Assembly (NCBI GenBank): GCA_964607865.1 | Contig: CAZSLZ010000011.1 | Span: forward strand, 1 to 37,814 | Source: CAZSLZ01 sp964607865 | GTDB taxonomy: Bacteria > Vulcanimicrobiota > JAJTBE01 > CAZSLZ01 | Direction: 5' to 3' | DNA length: 37,814 nucleotides | Part shown: piece after piece, positions 8,231 to 17,755 of the stretch | Layout: the number at the start of each line of letters is the position of its first letter | Position numbering within the stretch: the first letter of the stretch is position 1 | The notes under the pieces: generated by a model | What the model was told of the DNA's origin: nothing | Databases searched by the model: none | Seen by the model: the letters and a program-made list of their open reading frames with translations, nothing else | Translations under genes and position numbers: made by a program

Positions 8231-8300
8231 TTATCTTTGAAGCATCAGGAAAGTCATTCAAAAATAATTGGAAAACATGATGTCATAAAACATTATAAAA

Positions 8301-10145
8301 TCAGGCGCATTTTTTCTGGCCTGCCTGTTTTTCCGCATTTTTTTCAGTTCTCAAACGCATTGCAGTATCCAGAATTTTCTTTCTCAGCCTCAGATTTTCC
8401 GGAGTAACCTCCAGCAATTCGTCATCCTCAAGAAAATCGATGGCCTGCTCCAAAGTAAATACAGTGGGTGGAGTCAGCATTATGGCGTCATCGGAACCCG
8501 ACGCCCGGACATTGGTAGCCTTCTTTTCCTTTATTACATTAATAACCAGGTCATTATCCTTGCTGTTCAGCCCGATTATCATTCCCGTATAAACCTGGGT
8601 TCCCGGTTCTATAAAGGTTGTCCCCCTGCCCTGGGCAATGTTCAGCCCATAGGCAACCGCCTTGCCGGGTTCGGAAGCGATAAGCACGCCTTTTCGCAGT
8701 CGGGGAACCGCATCGCCCTGAGGTTGGTACCCTTTAAAAATTGTATTCATCACAGCTGTGCCCCGGGAAAGTGTCAGAAGCTGATTTCTCAGGCCCAGCA
8801 GGCCTCTGGTGGGAATTTCAAAAACCAGCCTGGTTGTGGAGTCGGAATTTTCCAGTTGGGATATAAGTATGCCCCGGCGCCTTCCTATCAGTCCTATTAC
8901 GGTATTGGCATAATCGGTGTTCACATCGATGGTGACTTCTTCCACAGGTTCATGAATTACACCGTTAATTTTCTTTGTTATCACCTGGGGGCGGCCAACG
9001 GAGAATTCATATCCCTCTCTTCTCATATTTTCAATAAAAACCGAGAGATGAAGTTCGCCCCTGCCGGCAACTATGAATTCGTTTTTATCGGCAATTTCCA
9101 TCTGCAGGGCGATATTGGTTTCCAGCTCCTGTTTTATCCTCGCCAGAAGCTGGCGGGCAGTGCAGAACTGCCCCTCGGTACCCGCGAACGGGGAAGTATT
9201 AATGGTAAAGGACATTTTCAGGGTGGGCTCTTCGAGTTGGATTCGGGGGAGCGCTTCGGGATATTCAGGATCGGTGATGGTATCGCCGATATTAACATCC
9301 TTCAAGCCGGTTATTGCCACAATATCGCCGGACTCCACCTGCTCTGCTTCTACCCGTTTCAATCCCTGGCTTCTGTAAACCCTGGAAATTTTACCCGTTT
9401 CCAGCACACCGTCTCTACCCAGAATGGTAACAGTAAGTCCCGGGGTTGCAATACCTCTGCGGATTCTTCCGATGGCATATTTGCCCTGGTAACTGTCCCA
9501 ATCCAGGGTGGAAACCTGCATTTGGAAAGTTCCTTCCTTATCCATTTCAGGAGGGGGAATCAAATCCACAATAGCCTGAAAAATCGGGGTAAGATCTCCT
9601 TCAGTTTTGTGATCTTCCGGCATTTCATTCCATGCCCTGCCGTCTTTGCCTACTGCATAGAGGATAGAAAAATCCAGGTCGGTATCCTGTTTTGCCAATT
9701 CCAGAAACAGATCATTGATTTCCTCAATAACCTGTTCCACTCTGGCATATTTTTTGTCAATTTTATTGACAACCACAATAATTTTCAATTTTAACTCCAG
9801 TGCCTTCTTCAAGACAAAGCGGGTCTGTGGCATGGGGCCCTCCTGGGCATCCACCAGCAATATGGCGCCCTGGGCCATATTCAGGGTTCGCTCCACCTCG
9901 CCGCTGAAATCGGCATGGCCGGGAGTATCTATGATATTAATTCGATAATCTCCGTAATTTATGGCGGTATTTTTTGCCAGTATGGTAATCCCCCGCTCCC
10001 GTTCCTGATCGTTGGAATCGAGAATCAGGGTTTGAAACATGGCTGCCTCGTTATATCTGAATGTTTTTGACTGCTTCATTAAACCATCAATCAGTGTGGT
10101 TTTTCCATGGTCCACATGAGCGATGATGGCAATATTCCTTATCAT
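8301..10145 (-). CDS. typA: Ribosome-binding GTPase TypA/BipA
   Basis: This 614-residue translational GTPase binds the 70S ribosome and supports ribosome assembly and stress adaptation. The G1 motif AHVDHGKT is at residues 9-16, followed by the GITI switch I, DTPGHADF (G3) and NKID (G4). The EF-G-like domains II, III and V and the BipA-specific C-terminal domain follow. Length matches the family (about 605-615). I set the start at 10145 because GGAGG lies just upstream and the promoter -10 at 10196-10201 makes any start at 10205 untranscribed. It is divergent from tilS. Confidence 0.95.
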   Translation of the reverse strand: MIRNIAIIAHVDHGKTTLIDGLMKQSKTFRYNEAAMFQTLILDSNDQERERGITILAKNTAINYGDYRINIIDTPGHADFSGEVERTLNMAQGAILLVDAQEGPMPQTRFVLKKALELKLKIIVVVNKIDKKYARVEQVIEEINDLFLELAKQDTDLDFSILYAVGKDGRAWNEMPEDHKTEGDLTPIFQAIVDLIPPPEMDKEGTFQMQVSTLDWDSYQGKYAIGRIRRGIATPGLTVTILGRDGVLETGKISRVYRSQGLKRVEAEQVESGDIVAITGLKDVNIGDTITDPEYPEALPRIQLEEPTLKMSFTINTSPFAGTEGQFCTARQLLARIKQELETNIALQMEIADKNEFIVAGRGELHLSVFIENMRREGYEFSVGRPQVITKKINGVIHEPVEEVTIDVNTDYANTVIGLIGRRRGILISQLENSDSTTRLVFEIPTRGLLGLRNQLLTLSRGTAVMNTIFKGYQPQGDAVPRLRKGVLIASEPGKAVAYGLNIAQGRGTTFIEPGTQVYTGMIIGLNSKDNDLVINVIKEKKATNVRASGSDDAIMLTPPTVFTLEQAIDFLEDDELLEVTPENLRLRKKILDTAMRLRTEKNAEKQAGQKKCA

Positions 10146-10195
10146 TAAAAAAACCTCCGATGGGTCTAGGTAAGATTTATATTTCCGGTTTGCAG

Positions 10196-10224
10196 ATAAT
10201 ATCACTATTTAATGGCCGCGTCAA
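10196..10224 (-). promoter_or_regulatory. Sigma70-like promoter of typA
   Basis: On the minus strand TTGACG (10219-10224) and TATTAT (10196-10201) are separated by exactly 17 bp. Transcription would begin near 10189, leaving a leader of about 45 nt before the typA start with its GGAGG site. Confidence 0.75.
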
Positions 10225-10287
10225 ATATTTTTTATTGTATTGGGCTAAAAAAATAGGATTTTATTTTTATACGAATAAATATTTTTT

Positions 10288-11688
10288 ATGTCAAATGAGA
10301 ATACACTTGTAAATAAAATATTGAAGACAATCCGAAATTTTTCTATGTTAAAAAGTGGAGACAGCATTGTTATAGCTCTCTCCGGAGGGCCCGACTCGGT
10401 GTTTCTGTTTCATATTCTTAATAAATTAAGAAAAAAATTAAACATAGAGTTACTTACCCTTCATATAAATCACCTTGCCAGAGGTGAAGAATCCGAAAAA
10501 GATGCAGTTTTCTGCAGAAAACTTGCCAGCAGTATGAATACAGAATTTGTTGAAGTGATCAGGGATGTTCCCGGATACGCCAGAAAAAATAAAATTTCAT
10601 TTGAAGAAGCTGGGCGAAAAATTCGCCTGAAAGTATTTAAAGAAATTATGGAAACAACGGGAGCCCGGAAAGTTGCTACAGGCCATACCGCCGATGACCA
10701 GGCGGAAACTGTGCTGATGAAATTTATAAATGGTTCCGGTATTCCAGGGTTGGCGGGAATTTATCCCGTTTATGAAAATTTCCTGATTCGCCCACTGCTG
10801 GATGTATCCAAACAGGAAATCCTTGATTATCTGGACGAAAATAATATCCAGTATAGAATTGATCTATCCAATAAAGATACAGATTTTTTCAGAAACAAAA
10901 TTCGAAATCAACTTATGCCTTTACTGAAAAAGGAATACAATTGCCAGATACAGGATGCCCTTTGCCGGACTGCATCTATTTTTCGTGAACAGGCTTTATA
11001 TTTAAATGCCAGGACCGATTTCTTCATAAACAGTTATGTCCAGATAAATAAAAACAGTACAGCAATCAATACAAAGCACCTGGCTTCACTGCCCTCTTTT
11101 GTTGTAAGGCATATATTAAGAGAAATGGTTAAGCTGGTTAAGGGCGATTTACATAATATAACTTTCACCCATACCGAAAATTTATTTAAATTACTGGAAA
11201 AACCCGGCACATCATCCATTCAGTTGCCGGGCAGAATAACTGCCAGAAAAGAATACAACCATCTTATTATCGAAAAAAATAGTAAGAGGAAAATAAACAA
11301 ACCAGAACCCGCCAGTATAAAAATGCCCGGAGAATGGCACCTTAAGGGATTGGGGTTGAATATAAAAGGGGAAATTTTGGAAAAACCCGTAATTCCACAG
11401 GACAGGAGTAAAAATATTGCCTATCTGGATTTCGACAGACTGGAAGAGGATTTTATAATAAGAAGCTTGGAGCCGGGAGACAGGTTCAGCCCTTTGGGAG
11501 TAAAAGGAGAAAAAAAACTTAAAGACTTTTTAATTGATGAGAAAATTCCCCTTGGCGAAAGAGATTTGGTGCCTTTATTGGTTAACCGGGGAAGGATTGT
11601 ATGGGTGATGGGTTTAAGAATAAGCGAGTCGTTCAAAGTAGATTCAGCAACCAGCAGAATAATAAAAATAGAGTTCGGCAGGTTTTAA
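10288..11688 (+). CDS. tilS: tRNA(Ile)-lysidine synthetase TilS
   Basis: This 466-residue enzyme joins lysine to C34 of the CAT-anticodon tRNA-Ile2 using ATP, switching it from Met to Ile identity and codon AUG to AUA reading. The PP-loop ATP pyrophosphatase motif SGGPDS is at 32-37. The N-terminal catalytic domain, the middle substrate-binding domain and the C-terminal TilS_C domain (with FSPLGVKGEKKLKDFL near 400) are all present. Length agrees with the Bacillus-type enzyme. No Shine-Dalgarno site is visible before the ATG; the leader is very AT-rich. It is followed 36 bp later by hpt, an order common in Firmicutes and related phyla. Confidence 0.95.
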   Translation: MSNENTLVNKILKTIRNFSMLKSGDSIVIALSGGPDSVFLFHILNKLRKKLNIELLTLHINHLARGEESEKDAVFCRKLASSMNTEFVEVIRDVPGYARKNKISFEEAGRKIRLKVFKEIMETTGARKVATGHTADDQAETVLMKFINGSGIPGLAGIYPVYENFLIRPLLDVSKQEILDYLDENNIQYRIDLSNKDTDFFRNKIRNQLMPLLKKEYNCQIQDALCRTASIFREQALYLNARTDFFINSYVQINKNSTAINTKHLASLPSFVVRHILREMVKLVKGDLHNITFTHTENLFKLLEKPGTSSIQLPGRITARKEYNHLIIEKNSKRKINKPEPASIKMPGEWHLKGLGLNIKGEILEKPVIPQDRSKNIAYLDFDRLEEDFIIRSLEPGDRFSPLGVKGEKKLKDFLIDEKIPLGERDLVPLLVNRGRIVWVMGLRISESFKVDSATSRIIKIEFGRF

Positions 11689-11723
11689 GATAATAAAAAA
11701 TATGAGCAGTTCAGGAGAAAAAT

Positions 11724-12263
11724 ATGTTTGATGATGTGGAACAGGTAATTTTCACCGAAGATGATATAAAAAAGAGGATTAACCAGCTGGCAGAACAGTT
11801 GGTTGAAGATTACCGTGGTGAAGAACTTTGTATTATAAGCATATTAAGGGGAGCTGCAGTTTTCGTAGCTGACCTTACCCGCAGGTTGGATGGATTGAAT
11901 TTTCATCTGGATTTTCTGGTATTATCCAGGGGGCCGCTGGGTAAAGCCGGCGAGGTTAAAATTATTAAAGACCTGGATTATTCCATATATCAGAAAAATG
12001 TATTGATAATTGAAGATATGATAGATATGGGAGAATCGGTTTATTATGTGAACCAGGTTTTAAAACTGCGGGAGCCCAAAAGCATAAAGATTTGCACCCT
12101 GTTTGACAAGCCCTATCACCGGACCCTGCCCATAAATATAGACTATGTAGGTTTCGTTCTGCCCGACAGTTTTGTGGTAGGCTACGGACTTGATTATCAC
12201 CAGAAATACAGAAATTTGCCTTTTGTGGGCACTCTTAACCCAAAACTGCTTCCCACAAGATGA
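11724..12263 (+). CDS. hpt: Hypoxanthine(-guanine) phosphoribosyltransferase
   Basis: This 179-residue purine-salvage enzyme converts hypoxanthine or guanine plus PRPP to IMP or GMP. The PRPP loop VLIIEDMIDMGES spans 93-105. GEVKIIKDLD (76-85) and the C-terminal VGYGLDYHQKYRNLPFVG signature are intact. Two departures from the usual loop are visible: MG replaces TG (residues 102-103), and the segment normally rich in SSYG is SRGPLG. A GGAGAAAA site precedes the ATG. It is coupled to tilS upstream and its stop is 1 bp from the start of the TPR gene. Confidence 0.93.
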   Translation: MFDDVEQVIFTEDDIKKRINQLAEQLVEDYRGEELCIISILRGAAVFVADLTRRLDGLNFHLDFLVLSRGPLGKAGEVKIIKDLDYSIYQKNVLIIEDMIDMGESVYYVNQVLKLREPKSIKICTLFDKPYHRTLPINIDYVGFVLPDSFVVGYGLDYHQKYRNLPFVGTLNPKLLPTR

Positions 12264-12264
12264 T

Positions 12265-13701
12265 ATGGAAGATAAAAAAAACCAAAAAAAGAAATCGTCC
12301 CTGAAGATCAGGTTTTATCTATTTTTATTCCTCATTCTTTCTATTTTTGTTATTCTGGGGGCCCCATATGTGGTAAAATATTTCTTATATTCCTCTCTCA
12401 CGCCAAAGCAGGGAGGTAAACTGAACCTGCAGATTGCCGATTCTGTCTTTTCCAACCTGGTAATACATTTCCCCGGTTCCGATTCCACATCGTTAAAATT
12501 CGTAGAAATTCATGATTTACACAAAAATTATGGAAGAAAACTGTTTTACATGAACCACTTATTAAAGAAGGATCTGGATAGCGAAACCAGGGCCCTGGTA
12601 TTATCTAAAAGAGCCAAATTATATAGATTATGGGGAAAGGAAGAAAAATCGATTACCGATTTTCGCCAGGCTTTGGAACTTGAACCACAGAATCTTGAAA
12701 TCCGAAATTGCCTGGCACAATGCCTTACTGAAGAAAAGAAATACCAGGAAGCTTTGGATTTATTGAAACCAATCTTGAAAAAATCTCCACAGGCCCCCGA
12801 AATATACCTCCAGGCTTATTTAATTTACAGTGAACTGGGAGAAAGAGAAAAAGCTGTTGAAGTTCTTCAGCAGTCGCTGGAGCTGTGCCAACCCCCGAAA
12901 CAGGCATTTGTAAGCTTAATTAAACATTATGAAGAAAACAGGGAAACTCAGAAAGCTGAAAATCTGCTGAAGTTGTTCGTAATGAAATATCCTGAGGATA
13001 TGAATTTATGCCAGTTGGTTTATTCCTATTTTATGGAAAAAGGCCAACATGAAGAAGCCCTGAAAATATTGAAAACAGCAAAATCAAACAATGAAGATGA
13101 CCCGTTTCCTCTCATTATGCTGGCCCATCATTATATCAATGGGCATAAACCGGGGCAGTCACTGAAAATTCTGGATGAAGCCCTGCTTTTATTCCCTAAT
13201 TCCAAAGATATTTATTTTTATTATGCATTAGCTTATTATGATTTGAAAGAATGGAAGAAAGCTGAGGTAAATCTTGAGAAATCCCTGGCAATTTCAGGCA
13301 AAAACCCGGTGGCCATGAACATGCTTGCCTGGCTTTATCTTACCAGCCCCCCCGGCTCAGAAGTTTATAAACCCGCGCAGGCGTTAAAACTGGCAAAGCA
13401 GGTTGTTTCGCTGGCCCCGGGTTCCCCTGCCTACAAGGATACCCTTGGCCGGGCATACTATGCCAGCAAACACTTTGACGAAGCAATATCAATATATAAA
13501 GAAACCCTCCAGAACCCTCGTACCCGTTCGTTTGCCTATTACGGATTGGGAATAAGTTATCATAGAACTGGAAATAAAAAAAAGAGCCTGGAAATGCTTA
13601 AAAAAGCTCTGGAATCGGGATTTGACGATGAGTTGCTGATGAATCACGACAGGGACATTCCTCTGGTAAAAAAAATGTTAAAACAGAGAAACAAAACCTG
13701 A
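12265..13701 (+). CDS. Membrane-anchored TPR-repeat protein
   Basis: The protein has 478 residues. I start it at ATG 12265, immediately after the hpt stop, because the longer in-frame extension lies inside hpt and is in the wrong frame for it. A Lys-rich N-terminus leads into one transmembrane helix (about 18-38). The remainder is helical with at least eight tetratricopeptide-like repeats (for example A-x-L-Y-R-L-W-G-x-x-x-x-S, LAQCLTEEKKYQEALDLL, YALAYYDLKEWKKAEVNLE, YYGLGISYHRTGNKKKSLEM). TPR arrays mediate protein-protein contacts, probably here at the periplasmic face. In Bacillus the equivalent position after hprT is held by ftsH, so this gene is a lineage-specific neighbour. Partner unknown. 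Confidence 0.85.
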   Translation: MEDKKNQKKKSSLKIRFYLFLFLILSIFVILGAPYVVKYFLYSSLTPKQGGKLNLQIADSVFSNLVIHFPGSDSTSLKFVEIHDLHKNYGRKLFYMNHLLKKDLDSETRALVLSKRAKLYRLWGKEEKSITDFRQALELEPQNLEIRNCLAQCLTEEKKYQEALDLLKPILKKSPQAPEIYLQAYLIYSELGEREKAVEVLQQSLELCQPPKQAFVSLIKHYEENRETQKAENLLKLFVMKYPEDMNLCQLVYSYFMEKGQHEEALKILKTAKSNNEDDPFPLIMLAHHYINGHKPGQSLKILDEALLLFPNSKDIYFYYALAYYDLKEWKKAEVNLEKSLAISGKNPVAMNMLAWLYLTSPPGSEVYKPAQALKLAKQVVSLAPGSPAYKDTLGRAYYASKHFDEAISIYKETLQNPRTRSFAYYGLGISYHRTGNKKKSLEMLKKALESGFDDELLMNHDRDIPLVKKMLKQRNKT

Positions 13702-13779
13702 AACAGACACTCTAATATGTGGAGGGAAAAAAAATAAAACATAGAAGTTTTCGTCCCTATACTATAAAGGTTAAGGAAG

Positions 13780-15231
13780 TTGCTATTGATTAAACTCAGG
13801 AATTTTTTCATAATAATTCTTTGTTATATACTGTTTTTTGAAAATTTTTCAGCCGGAGTTTTTGCCAGGGAAGAATTCATACCGGATATTTACAGAGTAG
13901 AAGCCGGCCCTGCAAAAGCTGAACCGGTTCCCTATAAGGAAAAAATAGAAAATCTTAAAGACGAAGATACTCTTTCTCTGGAAGACTGCATAAAGATTGC
14001 TCTTGAAAACCATCCCGAGCTGAAGTCGGCAGTAGCTCTGAAAACCGCTTCCCATGCCCGGGTTACCCAGGCCTATTCCAATTATTATCCCCAGATTTCC
14101 TATTCTGCAAATTACGATAGAAACGAGGGCCGTCAGCCTTATGACCCTGTTTACAACCCAATTGTTGGTGGCACCTCCTCCGGTTCAGATTCATACTTTA
14201 CCGGTTTTTCGCTGAGACAGAATATTTACGATTTCGGCAGGACCCATCATCAGGTGATAATCGCCAGAGAAAACCTGAAAGCTTCCCAATATGATCTTTT
14301 TGTCGACCTGGACAGGGTGATATTTGAAATACGCCAGGCATATTTTCAGGCCATTGCTGCAGAACGTGCGCTGGAAATCAGTATTCAGGCACTTGAACAA
14401 AGAGAACTTCAGTTAAAATATGCCAGAAATTTTTATGAAATAGGAAGAAGAGCTAAAATAGAGGTCACCAAGGCCGAGGTGGACGTTGCCAACGCCCAGC
14501 TTGAAGTTATTAAAGCCCGGAATAATATTAACCTGGCAAGAATAAACCTGGCAAAAACCATGGGAATTGACGACTATATAGAAGAATCGTTGGAAACCGA
14601 TACCCGTATGACCGAAAAAGAGATGTCCATGGATACAGCTTTGGACCTGGCAAACAAATTCCGTCCCGAGTTGTTGAAATTCAAATCTCAGGTTTCAGCC
14701 CAGAAAGCATCGGTAGATCTGGCAAGGGCACAGTATTATCCCCGTATTACAAGCTCAGCATCCTATGGTTTCAACCATCAGACATCCCAGTTTAGAAACC
14801 GCAGCTGGGGCTGGGGGGTTCAACTGAGTTTTGACGTTTTAACCTCGGGTTATCGTTCAGCCAACGTGAGGGAAAAGAAATACCTCCTTGTTTCATACAA
14901 GGAACGTCAGGAAAGATTATGGCAGGATATTTCCAGCGAGGTAAAGAGCGTATATTTGAATTTAACAGAAGCCCGGGCACGGATTGCAGTGCTGGAAAAG
15001 GCCCTGGTTACTGCCAGGGAAAACTTTGAGTTGGCCAGGGGCCGTTATGAAGCTGGTTTGAGCACCAACCTGGAATATTCCGATGCCCAGCTGGCCCTTC
15101 AACAGGCTGAGAATGATCTTGTATCGGCGGTATTGGATTACCAGATTGCCCAGTCACAATTGGAAAGAACCACCGGAGTAACCGTAATCAGCGATAATCT
15201 ACAAGACGAACTGGAATCTTTAAAAAATTAA
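13780..15231 (+). CDS. TolC-family outer membrane efflux channel
   Basis: The protein has 483 residues. A signal peptide (about 1-29, cleavage near AGVFA) precedes two outer-membrane-efflux-protein repeats (about 65-265 and 285-475). Both show the long helical hairpins with alternating Ala, Gln and Leu, including repeated AQLALQQAEN-like stretches and the YYPQISYSA / YYPRITSSA strand-entry motifs that mark the two halves. It should trimerise as the outer-membrane duct of the tripartite pump encoded by the next four genes. Start chosen at TTG 13780 with AAGGAAG just upstream; TTG 13786 is also possible. It opens the efflux operon, 78 bp after the TPR gene. Confidence 0.92.
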   Translation: MLLIKLRNFFIIILCYILFFENFSAGVFAREEFIPDIYRVEAGPAKAEPVPYKEKIENLKDEDTLSLEDCIKIALENHPELKSAVALKTASHARVTQAYSNYYPQISYSANYDRNEGRQPYDPVYNPIVGGTSSGSDSYFTGFSLRQNIYDFGRTHHQVIIARENLKASQYDLFVDLDRVIFEIRQAYFQAIAAERALEISIQALEQRELQLKYARNFYEIGRRAKIEVTKAEVDVANAQLEVIKARNNINLARINLAKTMGIDDYIEESLETDTRMTEKEMSMDTALDLANKFRPELLKFKSQVSAQKASVDLARAQYYPRITSSASYGFNHQTSQFRNRSWGWGVQLSFDVLTSGYRSANVREKKYLLVSYKERQERLWQDISSEVKSVYLNLTEARARIAVLEKALVTARENFELARGRYEAGLSTNLEYSDAQLALQQAENDLVSAVLDYQIAQSQLERTTGVTVISDNLQDELESLKN

Positions 15232-15246
15232 ATCAGGGTGAAAAGA

Positions 15247-16959
15247 ATGAGTGAAAAAATTACCAAAAAGAAACAAAGGAAGAAACTCCGAAATAAAATT
15301 ATACTCTGGACTATAGTTGCAATTGTGGTATTTTTTGTGGCCCGGGGAATCATTTCAAGTCAGAAGGCGAAGAAATTAACCTACGAAACTGAGTCCCTGA
15401 TTAAGGGCAGTATAACCTCCATGGTTTCTTCTACGGGCACCCTTTCCCCAGTAAGTACAGTGGATGTGGGCAGCCAGGTATCTGGAATAATTCAGGAAAT
15501 TTATTATGATTACAACGACAGGGTAAAAAAAGGCGATGTTCTGGCAAGAATCGACCCTGAACTTTATGAAACCCAGTTGGAACAAGCCCAGGCGCGGATG
15601 AAAAGCCGGCAGTCGGATATGGAAGTAAGCCAGGTTGATTATGAGAAAGCCCAAATTGCCATTTCTCAGGCCGATGCCGACGTATATCAGGCAAGGGCTG
15701 GTTATTCACAGGCGGAAGCTGACCTTCAGAACATAAAAGCCAACTATATTCAAGCCCAGGCTAACTTGAAGAAATCCCTGGTACAGCTGGAAAATGACCA
15801 CGATGAGTATTTAAGGGCAGACAAACTTTATAAAAAAGAATTAATCTCTTTGTCAGAGCAACAGAAAGCCTATACTGTTTATATGGTATCCAATGCTTCT
15901 GTGGATTCAGCGCGGGCTGGGGTCAAATCTGCCAGCGCTTCGGTCAAAGCTGCCGAATCCAGGCTGGAATCCGCTAGGGCCGCATTAAATGCCTCCAAAA
16001 TGAGAAGAAAAGCATCTGTGGCATCTCTGAAAGCTGCCGAGTCCAGGCTGAAAGCAGCCCGGGCATCAATTCAACAGGCACAGGGCGATATAGAAACGGT
16101 AAATGTTAATTTACGTCGAAGCATAATTATTTCTCCCGTGAATGGCATAGTTATCGATAAGAAAGTGGAACCTGGCCAGACTGTGGCAGCTTCCTTCCAG
16201 GCGCCGGTCTTGTTTCAGCTGGCTGAAAATTTAAACCGTATGGAAGTGGTGGCTGCTGTTGATGAGGCTGACATCGGCAGAGTAAACGAAAACCAGGAAG
16301 TAACCTTTACCGTGGATGCATTTCCCGATGATAAATTTGAAGGTAAAATCCAGCAGGTACGCGCCAGCCCAAAGGTAGAACAGAATATTGTAACCTATGA
16401 AGTCATAATTTTAACTGACAACGATGATTTAAAATTGAAGCCTGGAATGACCGCCAATATTGAAATCAAGGTGGAGACCAAAGAAGACATTCTGAAATTA
16501 CCCAACGCAGCATTGAGATTCAAACCCCAGGCCATTCCCGGATTTCCCCTGCCTGAAAGAGATGTTAAGGATAAAGTGAAAAAGAAAGATAAAGATGAAA
16601 CCGGGGATAAAAAAGCCAGGAACGAAGAGAAAAAGGAAAAAACCGATAAGGAAAAGCCCGGAGAAGAAGAGAAGAAGGACAAGGCCCCTCCCATAGATTA
16701 CTCTACCGTTTGGGCACTGGTTAACAAGAAACCTGTGGCATATCAGGTCCAGGTGGGAATTTCCGATAATCTTTTCAGTGAGATAATAAGCAGTAAACTG
16801 AAAAAAGTACCGGGTAACGGCAAAAAAGAAAAAAAAGTTGATAAGAATGTTCCCCCTTCCCAATTGGAGAAGGGAATGGAAGTAATTACCGACGCAATGA
16901 CCCAGAAACAGAAAAAAGAACGAGAAAAGAACCGAAGAAGGAGAATCAGAATATTCTAA
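15247..16959 (+). CDS. MacA/HlyD-type periplasmic membrane fusion protein with a charged insert
   Basis: The protein has 570 residues. A basic N-terminus and a transmembrane helix (about 17-37) anchor it. A biotinyl-lipoyl half follows (SSTGTLSPVSTVDVGSQVSG), then a very long Ala/Ser/Gln-rich coiled-coil hairpin (about 100-290), the second lipoyl half and the beta-barrel domain. It links the TolC-like channel to the MacB-type transporter. Odd feature: a run of almost only Lys, Glu and Asp (about 438-481, nt 16561-16690) interrupts the membrane-proximal region, and a second Lys-rich stretch precedes the C-terminus. ATG 15247 is preferred because AGGGTG lies 6 bp upstream; a GTG at 15238 is the alternative. 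Confidence 0.9.
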   Translation: MSEKITKKKQRKKLRNKIILWTIVAIVVFFVARGIISSQKAKKLTYETESLIKGSITSMVSSTGTLSPVSTVDVGSQVSGIIQEIYYDYNDRVKKGDVLARIDPELYETQLEQAQARMKSRQSDMEVSQVDYEKAQIAISQADADVYQARAGYSQAEADLQNIKANYIQAQANLKKSLVQLENDHDEYLRADKLYKKELISLSEQQKAYTVYMVSNASVDSARAGVKSASASVKAAESRLESARAALNASKMRRKASVASLKAAESRLKAARASIQQAQGDIETVNVNLRRSIIISPVNGIVIDKKVEPGQTVAASFQAPVLFQLAENLNRMEVVAAVDEADIGRVNENQEVTFTVDAFPDDKFEGKIQQVRASPKVEQNIVTYEVIILTDNDDLKLKPGMTANIEIKVETKEDILKLPNAALRFKPQAIPGFPLPERDVKDKVKKKDKDETGDKKARNEEKKEKTDKEKPGEEEKKDKAPPIDYSTVWALVNKKPVAYQVQVGISDNLFSEIISSKLKKVPGNGKKEKKVDKNVPPSQLEKGMEVITDAMTQKQKKEREKNRRRRIRIF

Positions 16960-16960
16960 T

Positions 16961-17755
16961 ATGCCTGAGAATGAATCAAAGAAACTCATAGAAGTTGTTG
17001 ATTTGAAAAAGACCTATATAATGGGGGCTGTGGAAGTTCCAGCCCTGAAGGGGGTCAATTTTCATGTTGAGCCCGGTGAATTTCTTGCCATTATGGGCCC
17101 GTCAGGGTCGGGGAAATCCACCCTGATGAATATTCTGGGCTGTCTGGACAAACCAGTTTCCGGTAAATATATTCTCGACGGCGTGGATGTTGCCGAATTG
17201 GACCCCGATGAACTGGCTGAAGTGAGAAACCTGAAACTTGGGTTTGTATTTCAGGGTTTCAACCTGCTTTATCGCACTTCAGCCCTGGAAAACGTGGAAC
17301 TACCCATGCTTTATTCTGACCGGTTTACTCCCGAGATGCGCGACGAGAAGGCTGAAGCTGCCCTGCAGGCGGTAAATCTTGGGCACCGGTTGGATCATAT
17401 TCCTTCCCAGATGTCTGGGGGGGAACAACAGCGGGTAGCTATCGCCCGGGCTCTGGTTAACGATCCCGTTCTCATTCTGGCTGATGAACCCACTGGAAAC
17501 CTGGACACTAAAACCAGTATCGGTATAATGAGTATTTTCCAGAATTTAAATATAGAAAAAGGAATAACCATAATTATGGTAACCCATGAACCCGATATCG
17601 CCCGGTTCGCCAAGCGGGTGCTGGTGATGAGGGACGGCCATTTAAGAAATGATCATTTAATTGAAGATCGTTTTATTGCAGATAAGATACTGGAAGAAAA
17701 AGATTTTACCTCTGACGGGGATTATGTGGAATTCATGACAGGAAGAGGCATATGA
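16961..17755 (+). CDS. MacB/LolD-type ABC transporter ATPase
   Basis: This 264-residue ATPase has Walker A GPSGSGKS (46-53), Q-loop VFQGFNLL, ABC signature SGGEQQR, Walker B LILADEP followed by TGNLD, and the H-loop VTHEPD. It belongs to the mechanotransmission (type VII) class that drives MacB-like permeases. It starts 1 bp after the fusion-protein stop and overlaps the first permease by 4 bp (ATGA). The C-terminal 25 residues are longer than in LolD. Substrate unknown: macrolides, lipoproteins, peptides and toxins are all handled by relatives. Confidence 0.95.
   Translation: MPENESKKLIEVVDLKKTYIMGAVEVPALKGVNFHVEPGEFLAIMGPSGSGKSTLMNILGCLDKPVSGKYILDGVDVAELDPDELAEVRNLKLGFVFQGFNLLYRTSALENVELPMLYSDRFTPEMRDEKAEAALQAVNLGHRLDHIPSQMSGGEQQRVAIARALVNDPVLILADEPTGNLDTKTSIGIMSIFQNLNIEKGITIIMVTHEPDIARFAKRVLVMRDGHLRNDHLIEDRFIADKILEEKDFTSDGDYVEFMTGRGI

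Noticed and set aside
8724..9794. A 356-codon open frame on the plus strand inside typA
   Set aside because: It is antisense to a fully conserved TypA, lacks a ribosome site and has shadow-like composition rich in His, Phe and Gly.
8301..10205. Longer TypA start at 10205
   Set aside because: It would lie upstream of the predicted transcription start, while ATG 10145 has GGAGG at the right distance and gives the normal length.
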